NCBI RefSeq assembly: GCF_014651835.1
Contig: NZ_BMXQ01000001.1
Coordinates: 3,446,120-3,510,119 of the forward strand
Source of the DNA: Pigmentiphaga litoralis
GTDB taxonomy: Bacteria; Pseudomonadota; Gammaproteobacteria; Burkholderiales; Burkholderiaceae_B
Reading direction: 5' to 3'
DNA length: 64,000 bases
Shown: positions 17,768 through 25,399 of the stretch, one piece after another
Numbering within the stretch: position 1 is the first letter of the stretch
How the letters are laid out: each line of letters opens with the position of its first letter
Translations under genes and position numbers: made by a program
Notes under the pieces: generated by a model
Databases searched by the model: none
The model's input: the letters and a program-made list of their open reading frames with translations, nothing else
What the model was told of the DNA's origin: nothing

Positions 17768-17909
17768 GAAGGCACTCCAATGGGAAGGCGTCGCACTTTA
17801 TTACCTCCGAGTATAAGCAAATAACTTGCAGGGATATAGCCCTGCGGATCGTTGCACCCGACATCAATACCGTGGCGTACATGTTGGTGCCGGTGGTGTA
17901 ATCCCCTCG

Positions 17910-18842
17910 ATGCATGCCTTTTCCCCTCTGATCCGTTACTTCGAAGAAGTCGCCACCCAAGGCTCGGTGCGCCGCGCCGCCGAGCGCCTGCATATCTCGC
18001 CGTCGGCGGTCACACGTCAAATCCTGAAGCTGGAAGAGGCGCTCGACATGCAGCTCTTTGACCGGTTGCCGCGCGGCGTCAGGCTGACCTCGGCGGGCGA
18101 ATTGCTGCTGGCGTCGGTGCATCGGCTGCAACGCGACTTCGACAGCGCCATCACGCAGGTCGATGCGTTGAAGGGCCTGCGCCGCGGCCGCATCTCGATC
18201 GGGGTGATGCAACATTTCAGCGACCAGGTGATTCCGGACCTGATCACCGAGCTCAATGCGCAATACCCGGGCATCGTCTTTACCGTATTCGTCGGCAATT
18301 CGGACGACATCGTCGATCGGATCGCCAAGGGTGAACTCGACATCGGCCTGTGCTGGGAGCCACCGGCCTCCGCACCCGTCCGGCGCGTGCGCACCGCCGC
18401 CATGGCGATCGGCCTGGTGGTGCGGCCCGATCATCCGTATGCCACCCGCAAGAGCGTGCGGCTGCGCGAATGCGCGCGCCTTCCGCTGATCCTGCCGACT
18501 GACGACATGGAACTGCGCCGCGTGCTGGACAGCACGCTGCACGGCGCGGCGGAACGGCTGGATCCCATGACCGAGACCAATTCGATTGCCACTTTGCGGC
18601 AACTGACGCTGCTGGGCACGGGCGTCGCCATCATGGCGCGCATCAACATCGTGCGCGATATCCGCGAAGGACGACTGGTGCATGTTCCGCTGTCGGACAA
18701 GGGTGTGAAGTCCTTCCACTTCGCGTTGCTGGTTCGCAGCGAACGCAACCTGTCGGTCGCGGCGGCCATGCTGCTCGAGCTGCTTGAAAGCCGCTTCAAC
18801 GGCTATGTGGGCCACGACACCGGGCGGGCAACGGCGCGCTGA
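17910..18842 (+). CDS. LysR-family transcriptional regulator
   Basis: A 310-residue LysR regulator. The N-terminal winged HTH has FEEVATQGSVRRAAERLHIS and PSAVTRQILKLEEALDMQLFDR; the C-terminal part is a two-lobe co-inducer-binding domain starting around RGRISIGV. The start is ATG at 17910, which gives the usual short leader before the HTH. It is followed on the same strand, after 138 bp, by an NMT1-type binding protein and a 2OG-Fe(II) oxygenase, which it probably controls; it is divergent from the ETHE1-like gene. The effector is unknown. The arrangement parallels that around 31-34 kb, although there the LysR is divergent. Confidence 0.93.
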   Translation: MHAFSPLIRYFEEVATQGSVRRAAERLHISPSAVTRQILKLEEALDMQLFDRLPRGVRLTSAGELLLASVHRLQRDFDSAITQVDALKGLRRGRISIGVMQHFSDQVIPDLITELNAQYPGIVFTVFVGNSDDIVDRIAKGELDIGLCWEPPASAPVRRVRTAAMAIGLVVRPDHPYATRKSVRLRECARLPLILPTDDMELRRVLDSTLHGAAERLDPMTETNSIATLRQLTLLGTGVAIMARINIVRDIREGRLVHVPLSDKGVKSFHFALLVRSERNLSVAAAMLLELLESRFNGYVGHDTGRATAR

Positions 18843-18980
18843 CGGTGATCGCGGCGTCAAGGCAGGCCGGATTCTGCGTTGCTTTCAAGTGAACGCAGGC
18901 ATCGAAAAACGATGCTGGTTGGCACCGGACGCCGATAGTAGAGTGCAGCCTTCCTCCAGTCATCGTCGAAGGCCACTCCA

Positions 18981-20045
18981 ATGCGGTCACTGTTCTCTTT
19001 ACCCCGCCGGGCCGTGCTGCTCGGCCTGCTTGCCCTGTCCGCGGCCGGGGTTACCGTTCCCGATGTGGCCAGCGCACAAGCCGCGACGGCGTCCCCCGTC
19101 AAGATCCGCTTCCAGCTGGACTGGCGCTTCGAAGCCAGCGCGATCCCCTACATCCTTGCGCAGCGCAAAGGCTACTTTGCGCAGGAAGGCCTGGATGTCA
19201 GCATCAACGTCGGATCCGGCGCATCGGCCACCGTCACGCGTCTGGCGACAGGTACGGTCGACATGGGTGTGGGCGACATGTCGTCGGTGATCGAGTTTGC
19301 CGCCAACAATCCGCAACTGCCTGCGCGCGCGGTTTTCCTGGTGTACGAGAATTCGCCCGCCGCCATCATGTCCTTGAAAAAGACAGGCATCCGCCGCGTG
19401 GCCGACCTGAAAGGCAAGACCATCGGCAGCCCGGTCAACGACGGTGCACGCAAGGTGTTTCCCCTGCTGGCTGCCGCCAATGGACTGGCGCCGAACGATG
19501 TGACGTGGATGTCGATCGAGCCTGCCATGCGCGAGACCATGCTGGTCCGCGGCCAGGTCGATGCCATCGCGGCCTACCTGGCGTCGGGCCTGATGTCGCT
19601 CGAAAAACTCGGCGTGCCCGCCGATCAGATCCAGATCCTGCCCTATGCCGACAACGGCGTGCAGATCTACGGCAATGCCGTGCTTGCCAGTACCGCGTTT
19701 CTGCAATCGCATCCTGATGCGGTCCGCGGTTTTCTGAAAGCCGTGGCGCGTGCGTTCAAGGACATCTATGCCGACCGTGCCGAAGCCGTCCGTGCACTGA
19801 AGGCTTTCGAGCCCTTGATCGAAGTGCCGGTGGAAACGACACGCCTCAACATCTTCCTTGACCGGCAGGTGGATACGCCGCTGTCCCGCCGCAACGGCAT
19901 CGGAGAAATCGATCCCCGGCGCCTGCTGGAAAACATCGACCGGCTTGCGCCCGAAATGAAGCTGAAGACCCGTCCGGACGCCGCCAGTCTGATCGACATG
20001 CGCTTCCTGCCGTCCCGCGCCGAGCGCGCCGTCATCGCACCCTGA
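18981..20045 (+). CDS. Orphan NMT1/SsuA-type substrate-binding protein
   Basis: A 354-residue periplasmic binding protein with a signal peptide (about 1-33, ending ASAQA) and an NMT1/THI5-like fold beginning KIRFQLDWRFEASAIPYILA. This family binds thiamine precursors, sulfonates or nitrate/taurine-like ligands for ABC import. No permease or ATPase gene is near. It is clearly paralogous to the protein at 32059-33117: both share RF-LDWR, KGYF-QE-LDVSI, EPAMRET or DPALRET, and YADNGVQIYGN or YADYGVNLYGN. It ends 12 bp before the oxygenase gene. The likely task is capture of the compound that the oxygenase degrades; that is inference. Confidence 0.92.
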   Translation: MRSLFSLPRRAVLLGLLALSAAGVTVPDVASAQAATASPVKIRFQLDWRFEASAIPYILAQRKGYFAQEGLDVSINVGSGASATVTRLATGTVDMGVGDMSSVIEFAANNPQLPARAVFLVYENSPAAIMSLKKTGIRRVADLKGKTIGSPVNDGARKVFPLLAAANGLAPNDVTWMSIEPAMRETMLVRGQVDAIAAYLASGLMSLEKLGVPADQIQILPYADNGVQIYGNAVLASTAFLQSHPDAVRGFLKAVARAFKDIYADRAEAVRALKAFEPLIEVPVETTRLNIFLDRQVDTPLSRRNGIGEIDPRRLLENIDRLAPEMKLKTRPDAASLIDMRFLPSRAERAVIAP

Positions 20046-20057
20046 GCAGGCGCCATC

Positions 20058-21047
20058 ATGACCGGCACGAAATCTTCCTCCCTGACAACGGCGACGCCGC
20101 TTACCGTTCCGACCATTGCCTTTGGCGACTTCCGGGATGGCGATGCGGCCACCCGCCAGGCCATCGCGGCGCGGATCATCGCGGCCGGGGAAACCTATGG
20201 CTTCTTCTACCTGTCGGACAACGGCGTGCCGCGCGCGCAGATCGACGCGGCGTTCGATGCGGCACGGGCGTTCTTTGCCCTGCCCCTGGCCGAGCGCATG
20301 GCCTGCCGCGCCGGCGAAAAACGCCAGAACCGGGGCTACCAGCCCATGTTCGACACGCAACAGCGTGCCGAAGCCACGCCTGACGGCAAGGAATCGTTCG
20401 ACATGGGGTTTCCGTTTCCGGCGGACGACCCAGGCGTGGTGGCAGGCCTGCCCTTCCACGGCCGCAATACCTGGCCAGACATGCCGGGCTTCCGGGACAC
20501 GATCGAAGGCCTGTACACCCGCCTGCTGACCACCGGCCATGACGTGCTGCGTGCCATGGCCGTGGGCCTGGGAGCCGACCCGGAGCTGTTCGCCGGGCAA
20601 TGCCAGCGGCCGTCCACCAACATGCGGCTGGTGCACTACCCGCCGCAAGTCCAGATCGCGGGCCGTACCGACAAGGGCGCGGGCGCCCATACCGATCGCG
20701 GCCTGATCACCCTGTTGCTCAATGACAATGAGGCCGGCCTGGAAGTGCAGTCGCTGGACGGCACGTGGATCGCCGTGCCGCCGAAGGAAGATGCCCTGAT
20801 CGTCAACGTCGGGCAGTTGATGACGCGCTGGACCAATGGAAGGCTGCGGTCGGCCGTGCATCGCGTCATCAATGCGTCAGGACGCGAGCGGTATTCGATC
20901 CCGCAGTTCCACCACCCCGACTATCACACGGTGGTGGATCCCCGCGACCTGCCGTTGACGGACGAACCGGCCTTCGATGCGGTGGTGGCCGGCGACTTCG
21001 TCGCAAAGGGATTCGGCGCCGACCGCGCGTCCTGGAAGACCGCTTAA
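20058..21047 (+). CDS. 2-oxoglutarate/Fe(II)-dependent oxygenase, isopenicillin N synthase-like
   Basis: A 329-residue enzyme with an N-terminal DIOX_N segment (ETYGFFYLSDNGVP) and a 2OG-FeII_Oxy domain. The iron ligands are seen as His211 and Asp213 in GAHTDRG and His268 in SAVHRV; the 2-oxoglutarate-binding pair is Arg278/Ser280 in RYSIPQF. It is therefore a complete, probably active oxygenase. Family members hydroxylate or desaturate small acids and amines; the substrate is not evident. Position directly behind an orphan binding protein and a LysR suggests catabolism of an imported compound. Its TAA overlaps the stop codon of the convergent oxidoreductase in the sequence TTAA. Confidence 0.93.
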   Translation: MTGTKSSSLTTATPLTVPTIAFGDFRDGDAATRQAIAARIIAAGETYGFFYLSDNGVPRAQIDAAFDAARAFFALPLAERMACRAGEKRQNRGYQPMFDTQQRAEATPDGKESFDMGFPFPADDPGVVAGLPFHGRNTWPDMPGFRDTIEGLYTRLLTTGHDVLRAMAVGLGADPELFAGQCQRPSTNMRLVHYPPQVQIAGRTDKGAGAHTDRGLITLLLNDNEAGLEVQSLDGTWIAVPPKEDALIVNVGQLMTRWTNGRLRSAVHRVINASGRERYSIPQFHHPDYHTVVDPRDLPLTDEPAFDAVVAGDFVAKGFGADRASWKTA

Positions 21048-22057
21048 AACCCTTCCAGCACCACCTTGCCTTTTGCCTTGCCTGACTCGATCAGCGCGTG
21101 CGCGCGTTTCAGGTTGTCGGCGTTGATCGTGCCGAACTGCTCGCCCAGGGTAGTGCGCAGGATGCCCGCGTCGATCAGGTCGGCCACTTCGTTCAGCAGG
21201 TGGTGCTGCTCGATCATGTCGGGCGTCTGGAACAGCGAGCGCGTGAACATCAGTTCCCAGTGCACCGACACAGCCTTGCGTTTAAGCGGCATGATGTCCA
21301 GCGTCTTGGGATCGTCGATCAGCAGCAGCTTGCCTTGCGGGGCCACAACGTCGACGATGCCGTCGAAGTGATCCGACGTGTTGGTCAGGCTGGCGATCTT
21401 TTCCACATGCGGAATGCCCAGCGCCTGCAATTGCGGCAGGAAGGGCTTGCTGTGATCGATGACGTGATGGGCGCCCAAGGACAGGCACCACTCGCGCGTC
21501 TCGGGGCGTGATGCCGTCGCGATCACCGTCAGTCCGGTCAGGCGCCGCGCCAGCTGGATCAGGATCGACCCCACGCCGCCTGCGCCGCCAATGATCAGCA
21601 GGTGGCCCGCGTCGCGCTTCTTGCCCACCACGGCGCCCAGCCGGTCGAACAGCAGTTCCCAGGCGGTGATGGCGGTCAGAGGCAAGGCGGCGGCTTCGGC
21701 GTTGCTCAGGGTGGAGGGCTTGCGGCCAACGATGCGTTCGTCGACCAGATGGAATTCTGCGTTGGCGCCGGGCCGTGCAATCGAGCCGGCGTAGTACACC
21801 GCGTCGCCCACCTTGAACAGGGTCACGTCAGGCCCGACGGCTTCGACGATGCCCACCGCATCCCACCCCAATACCTTGGCCTCGCCTTCGGGCGGCGCGG
21901 CGCTTTTGCGCACCTTGGTATCGACCGGGTTGACCGAGATGGCCTGCACGGCCACCAGCAGATCGCGGCCCGTGGCCTGCGGTTTGGGCAGGTCCAGGTC
22001 CACCAGCGCGGCGGGATCGTTGATCGGAAAGGGGGTGCGGTAGCCGACGGCTTTCAT
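21044..22057 (-). CDS. Zinc-type alcohol dehydrogenase-like quinone oxidoreductase
   Basis: A 337-residue MDR-superfamily NADPH:quinone oxidoreductase. It has a GroES-like N-terminal half (SVNPVDTKVRK, LGWDAVGIVEAVG) and a Rossmann half with the nucleotide motif GGAGGVGSILIQLARR. Catalytic-zinc Cys/His ligands are not evident, in line with the zeta-crystallin/QOR-like ZADH subgroup. It reduces quinones or reactive carbonyls. It is divergent from an HxlR regulator across a 105-bp gap with two inverted repeats, the classic arrangement for electrophile-induced QOR. The 3' end shares TTAA with the preceding convergent gene. Confidence 0.92.
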   Translation of the reverse strand: MKAVGYRTPFPINDPAALVDLDLPKPQATGRDLLVAVQAISVNPVDTKVRKSAAPPEGEAKVLGWDAVGIVEAVGPDVTLFKVGDAVYYAGSIARPGANAEFHLVDERIVGRKPSTLSNAEAAALPLTAITAWELLFDRLGAVVGKKRDAGHLLIIGGAGGVGSILIQLARRLTGLTVIATASRPETREWCLSLGAHHVIDHSKPFLPQLQALGIPHVEKIASLTNTSDHFDGIVDVVAPQGKLLLIDDPKTLDIMPLKRKAVSVHWELMFTRSLFQTPDMIEQHHLLNEVADLIDAGILRTTLGEQFGTINADNLKRAHALIESGKAKGKVVLEGF

Positions 22058-22101
22058 GGCGTTGCCTTGCGAGAGAGAGGACGAACCGCTAAATTAGGCC
22101 A

Positions 22102-22117
22102 TACCGACGTTTCGGTA
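22102..22117. promoter_or_regulatory. Inverted repeat in qor-hxlR intergenic region
   Basis: TACCGA-CGTT-TCGGTA is a perfect 6-bp inverted repeat with a 4-nt spacer, 45 bp upstream of the oxidoreductase start. It has the same spacer length as the repeat by the hxlR start, so it may be a second site for the same regulator. Confidence 0.5.
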
Positions 22118-22139
22118 AATACGCCAATTTTGTGTATCT

Positions 22140-22157
22140 AGTACCCTTTTGGATACT
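22140..22157. promoter_or_regulatory. Putative HxlR operator
   Basis: AGTACCC-TTTT-GGATACT: 7-bp arms with one mismatch and a TTTT spacer, ending 5 bp before the hxlR ATG. The position would block transcription or initiation of hxlR, suggesting autoregulation and shared control of the divergent oxidoreductase gene. Confidence 0.6.
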
Positions 22158-22162
22158 GTCCC

Positions 22163-22519
22163 ATGACACCCAAAACCTACGACTGCGCGGCAGGCTGCCC
22201 GGTCGAAGCCACCCTGGACCTGATCGACGGCAAGTGGAAAGGCGTGATCCTGTACCACTTGTGCGACGGCACCTTGCGCTTCAACCAGCTGCGCAAGGCG
22301 CTGGCCGGCATCACCCAGCGCATGCTGACCAAACAGCTGCGCGAACTGGAAGAGTGCGGGCTGGTCGTGCGCAAGGTCTATGCGCAGGTGCCGCCCAAGG
22401 TCGAGTACACCCTGTCGGCGGAAGGCGAAAGCCTGCGGCCGGTGATCGCGGCGCTGGCGACCTGGGGCACGGCGCGGATCGCGCGCGTGAACGAAGGCCT
22501 CGCCCTGCACGCAGCCTAG
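22163..22519 (+). CDS. HxlR-family redox-responsive regulator
   Basis: A 118-residue single-domain winged-helix regulator. It has the diagnostic N-terminal motif AAGCPVEATLDLIDGKWKG with Cys12 (and Cys8 just before), then the recognition region FNQLRKALAGITQRMLTKQLRELE and the wing (KVEYTLSAEGESL). In studied HxlR/YodB/QorR relatives the N-terminal Cys senses quinones, aldehydes or disulfide stress and releases the operator. The gene is divergent from a quinone oxidoreductase and has an inverted repeat right before its ATG, so the same logic is inferred here. A RIO kinase follows 61 bp downstream. Confidence 0.93.
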   Translation: MTPKTYDCAAGCPVEATLDLIDGKWKGVILYHLCDGTLRFNQLRKALAGITQRMLTKQLRELEECGLVVRKVYAQVPPKVEYTLSAEGESLRPVIAALATWGTARIARVNEGLALHAA

Positions 22520-22580
22520 CTCTGCAGTTGTACTATGCACACGGTCCGGCGCCCTTGCCGGACGCCATTCACAGCGGCCG

Positions 22581-23432
22581 ATGAAGACACCCAAAAGAAT
22601 CCTACCCCTCGTTGAAGAAGGCCTCGTCGATGACGTCCTGCGTCAGTTGATGAGCGGCAAGGAAGCGACCGTGTACGTGGTCCGCTGCGGCGACGACGTG
22701 CGCTGCGCAAAGGTCTACAAAGAGGCCAACCAGCGCGCGTTCCACCAGGCCGTCTCGTATACCGAGGGCCGCAAGGTCAAGAACAGCCGACAGGCGCGCG
22801 CCATGGAAAAAGGCACCCGCTATGGCCGCAAGATGCAGGAAGAGACCTGGCAGACCGCCGAGGTCGACGCGCTGTATCGCCTGGCGAACGCCGGTGTGCG
22901 TGTACCGCAGCCCTATCTGTGCCACGAGGGCGTGCTCCTGATGGAACTGGTGACGGACGCCGACGGCAATGCCGCGCCGCGCCTGAACGATATCGAGCTG
23001 ACGCCCGAACTGGCCCGCCGCTATCACGCGATGCTGATCGAGCAGGTCGTGCTGATGCTGTGTGCAGGCGTGGTGCACGGCGACCTGTCCGAATACAACA
23101 TCCTGGTCGATGCCAACGGCCCGGTCATCATCGACCTGCCGCAGGCCATCGATGCGGCGGCCAACAACAACGCGGGCGTGATGCTGGAGCGCGACGTCGA
23201 GAACCTGGCGACCTTCTTTGCACAGACGGCGCCGGAACTGGCCGACACGCAATACGGCAAGGAAATCTGGAAGGCGTACGAGGCGGGCGAATTGCGGCCC
23301 GGCATGACGCTGACCGGCAAGGTCGAAGTCGACCACCGTCCGGCCGATGTGGGCGCGGTGCTGCGCGATATCGAAGCGGTGCGGCGCGAAGAGGAAGAGC
23401 GGCTGCGCGCCCTGCAGGAAATGCGGGACTGA
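22581..23432 (+). CDS. RIO1-family serine kinase
   Basis: A 283-residue RIO-type protein kinase, common in proteobacteria (PA4780-like). Visible parts: a P-loop-like SGKEATVYVVR, Lys44 in CAKVYK, the catalytic loop HGDLSEYNILVD with Asp168 and Asn173, and the metal-binding IIDLPQAID with Asp185 replacing the DFG motif. All catalytic residues are present. The bacterial substrates and role are poorly known. It ends in a Glu/Arg-rich tail. Its stop codon lies in a 14-bp tandem duplication that runs into a hairpin. Confidence 0.9.
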   Translation: MKTPKRILPLVEEGLVDDVLRQLMSGKEATVYVVRCGDDVRCAKVYKEANQRAFHQAVSYTEGRKVKNSRQARAMEKGTRYGRKMQEETWQTAEVDALYRLANAGVRVPQPYLCHEGVLLMELVTDADGNAAPRLNDIELTPELARRYHAMLIEQVVLMLCAGVVHGDLSEYNILVDANGPVIIDLPQAIDAAANNNAGVMLERDVENLATFFAQTAPELADTQYGKEIWKAYEAGELRPGMTLTGKVEVDHRPADVGAVLRDIEAVRREEEERLRALQEMRD

Positions 23433-23450
23433 GCACGCGGGACTGAGCAC
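23423..23450. repeat. 14-bp perfect tandem duplication over stop codon
   Basis: GCGGGACTGAGCAC occurs twice in tandem at 23423 and 23437. The first copy contains the codon for the last residue and the TGA stop of the RIO kinase gene; the second copy repeats this stop in the same relative position. Confidence 0.85.
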
Positions 23451-23471
23451 GCTCGATATTGAGCGTGTGCT
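23446..23471. terminator. Hairpin between convergent RIO kinase and LysR genes
   Basis: AGCACGCTC-GATATT-GAGCGTGTGCT gives a 9-bp stem with one bulged T and a 6-nt loop, located 14 bp after the RIO kinase stop and 24 bp from the LysR stop. There is no T-run. It is a plausible bidirectional terminator. Confidence 0.55.
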
Positions 23472-23494
23472 GCGACAGCGGGCCCCGCCGCTGA

Positions 23495-24397
23495 CTATCC
23501 CCGCCGCTTGCCGTCCACCACCATTTCGCCCAGGAAATCCAGGAAGCACGCGATCCGCAGCGCGATCTGCGTGTTCCGGTAATACACCGCGTTGATCGAC
23601 TGGAAGGAATCCACCGTGTCCTTCGCCAGCACCTGCACCAGGTCGCCGCGTTCCCGGTCCGCCTCGGTCAGGTAATCCGCCAGGCTCGCAATGCCCTGCC
23701 CGGCCAGGGCCAGCAGCCGCAGGGTCTCGCCGTTCGATGCGGCAATGCGCGGTTCGACCACGAACGGGTGGCCCGACTCATCGAGCACCGGCCACCGGTT
23801 CAGCCCCGGCAATTGATTGAATCCCAGCAAGTCATGCCCGCCCAGCGCCGCCACGTTGCGCGGCTTGCCGCGCTGGCGCAGATATTCCCGGCTGGCCAGC
23901 AAGCGCACGCGACTCATGAACAGATGCCGGGCACGCAAGGTGGAATCCTGCAGGGTGCCGATCCGGATGGCGACGTCGGTACGGTGTTCGAGCAGGTCGA
24001 TGATGGCTTCGCTGCTGTCCAGTTCCAGCGTGATGTCGGGATAGCGTGCGCGAAACTCGCCCACCAGCGGCACGATCACATGGAACATGAACGCAGGCGC
24101 CGCATTGACGCGCAAGCGTCCCGACGGCTTCTGCTGCCGGATCGCGACCTGCTCTTCGGCATCTTCGACCGACGCAATGATCTGCCGGGCCTGCGCCAGA
24201 AACGCCGTGCCCTCTTCCGTCAGTTCAATGCGCCGCGTGGTGCGGTTCATGAGGGCGGTGCTCAGCTTCTTTTCGAGGCGGCTCAGCGCCCGGCTCACAC
24301 CTGAAATCGTCTGCCCGAGTTCATTGGCCGCGGCCGTGATGGACCCGGTGTCGATCACGGTGCAGAAGGCGAGCAGTTCGTCGAGCGTGGTTTTCAT
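23495..24397 (-). CDS. LysR-family transcriptional regulator
   Basis: A 300-residue LysR regulator of the CrgA/DmlR-like branch. The HTH reads FCTVIDTGSITAAANELGQT and ISGVSRALSRLEKKLSTALMNRTTRRIELTEEG; the effector domain starts at GRLRVNAAPAFM. The NRTTRR segment is typical of this subgroup. The upstream gene on the same strand is the PEBP protein, 114 bp away, which is a poor candidate for a co-regulated enzyme. No divergent target is present, so its regulon cannot be inferred from position. Confidence 0.93.
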   Translation of the reverse strand: MKTTLDELLAFCTVIDTGSITAAANELGQTISGVSRALSRLEKKLSTALMNRTTRRIELTEEGTAFLAQARQIIASVEDAEEQVAIRQQKPSGRLRVNAAPAFMFHVIVPLVGEFRARYPDITLELDSSEAIIDLLEHRTDVAIRIGTLQDSTLRARHLFMSRVRLLASREYLRQRGKPRNVAALGGHDLLGFNQLPGLNRWPVLDESGHPFVVEPRIAASNGETLRLLALAGQGIASLADYLTEADRERGDLVQVLAKDTVDSFQSINAVYYRNTQIALRIACFLDFLGEMVVDGKRRG

Positions 24398-24511
24398 TCT
24401 TGATCCTGCGTCAAAGATCTTCAGACATTAACCTGAAGCCTTGAACGCAGGGCGCCTGACTTGACCTGCTGCCGCCTTGTTGTCAGGCGTCAATGTCCCC
24501 AAAGATACGGG

Positions 24512-25165
24512 TCAGATCAACGCACTGCGATCCGGCGCGATGGGTACGGCGGTCTCTTCCGGGGCGCCGATCTTGATGCTGCCATCGGGCCGCTCATACG
24601 TGCCGATCAGGCAACCGCTGGCCACCGCGCGTTCGCGCAGCGCATCCAGCACTTCGTCGCGGCCAGGCGTCGACGAGAACGGCTCGCCCGCAGCCAGCGC
24701 GAATACCTGGAACGCGTACCGATGCGGGCCGTGGCCCGGTGGCGGGTCGGGTGGCAGCCACTTGGCGGTCAGGTAGGAATTGCGGCCGGTGTGCAGACCG
24801 TCATCGCCTTCGTGATCGGGGCTTTCCAATGCGCCGGCTTCCAGTGCGCCATCACTGCCCACGGGCAGGTCCACCACAATGGCGTGGACCAGAGGCCGGG
24901 GGGTCGGCGCATCGGCATCTTCAACGATCAGCACGACGGCGGCCGCATTGGACGGCACGCCCGACCACTGAACGGGTGGCGAGAGCCCGACACCGTCGGC
25001 CGTATACAGCTCGGGAATCGGCGCATGATCGACGAAGGCCATGCTATGCACGGTCAGCGACGCGCTGCCGGCCCCGGTGCCGATCTGGTTGAAAGCAATC
25101 TTGTCGAGCCCGGCCCGCTGGTTGTGCAGCGCGTGGCCGATACTGTCGGGCAGTTTTTCCAACAT
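24512..25165 (-). CDS. YbhB/YbcL-family PEBP (Raf kinase inhibitor-like) protein
   Basis: A 217-residue phosphatidylethanolamine-binding-protein-like protein. Characteristic parts are the anion-pocket segments SPPVQWSGVPSNAAAVVLIVEDADAP and PLVHAIVVDLP, a Pro-rich GPPPGHGPHRY-like block (PPDPPPGHGPHRYAFQVFAL), and a C-terminal helix. There is no signal peptide, so it is cytosolic. Bacterial homologues (E. coli YbhB/YbcL) have unclear function. An ATG at 25165 gives a slightly longer N-terminus than typical (the core begins near residue 35, ASLTVHS). Confidence 0.88.
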   Translation of the reverse strand: MLEKLPDSIGHALHNQRAGLDKIAFNQIGTGAGSASLTVHSMAFVDHAPIPELYTADGVGLSPPVQWSGVPSNAAAVVLIVEDADAPTPRPLVHAIVVDLPVGSDGALEAGALESPDHEGDDGLHTGRNSYLTAKWLPPDPPPGHGPHRYAFQVFALAAGEPFSSTPGRDEVLDALRERAVASGCLIGTYERPDGSIKIGAPEETAVPIAPDRSALI

Positions 25166-25319
25166 GATGGTTCTCCCTTGCGTGGCTCGCCCTAGACGCG
25201 CGTATGGCGCCCAAGGGCAATCCTCATCGTAGGAGCTTGCGGCGTAACACGGCGCGATAAGTTGCTACGAGACTCGACGGTGGGGGCTAGCGCGTCGCGG
25301 CGCTTCCGCGCACAGGTTG

Positions 25320-25340
25320 ATTCAAGGTTCAAGATTGAAT
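25320..25340. promoter_or_regulatory. Inverted repeat upstream of Bug gene
   Basis: ATTCAA-N9-TTGAAT, a perfect 6-bp inverted repeat whose spacer contains another TTCAA, lies 60 bp upstream of the Bug protein start in the 234-bp gap. It has the spacing of a LysR-type box. The cognate regulator is unknown. Confidence 0.45.
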
Positions 25341-25399
25341 AGTTGGTGGCCGGCTCTTAGGATGCGTCTACATAACGACAAAAGCAGACTGGAGACACC

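Noticed and set aside
18999-20861. A 620-codon open frame on the minus strand opposite the binding protein and oxygenase genes
   Set aside because: It is rich in His, Arg and Gly with no domain, and runs antisense to two genes with intact catalytic motifs. High GC and biased third positions create such frames.
23495-25165. Functional pairing of the LysR at 23495 with the PEBP gene
   Set aside because: They are in the same direction with a 114-bp gap and no clear shared operator. There is no family-level reason to link them.
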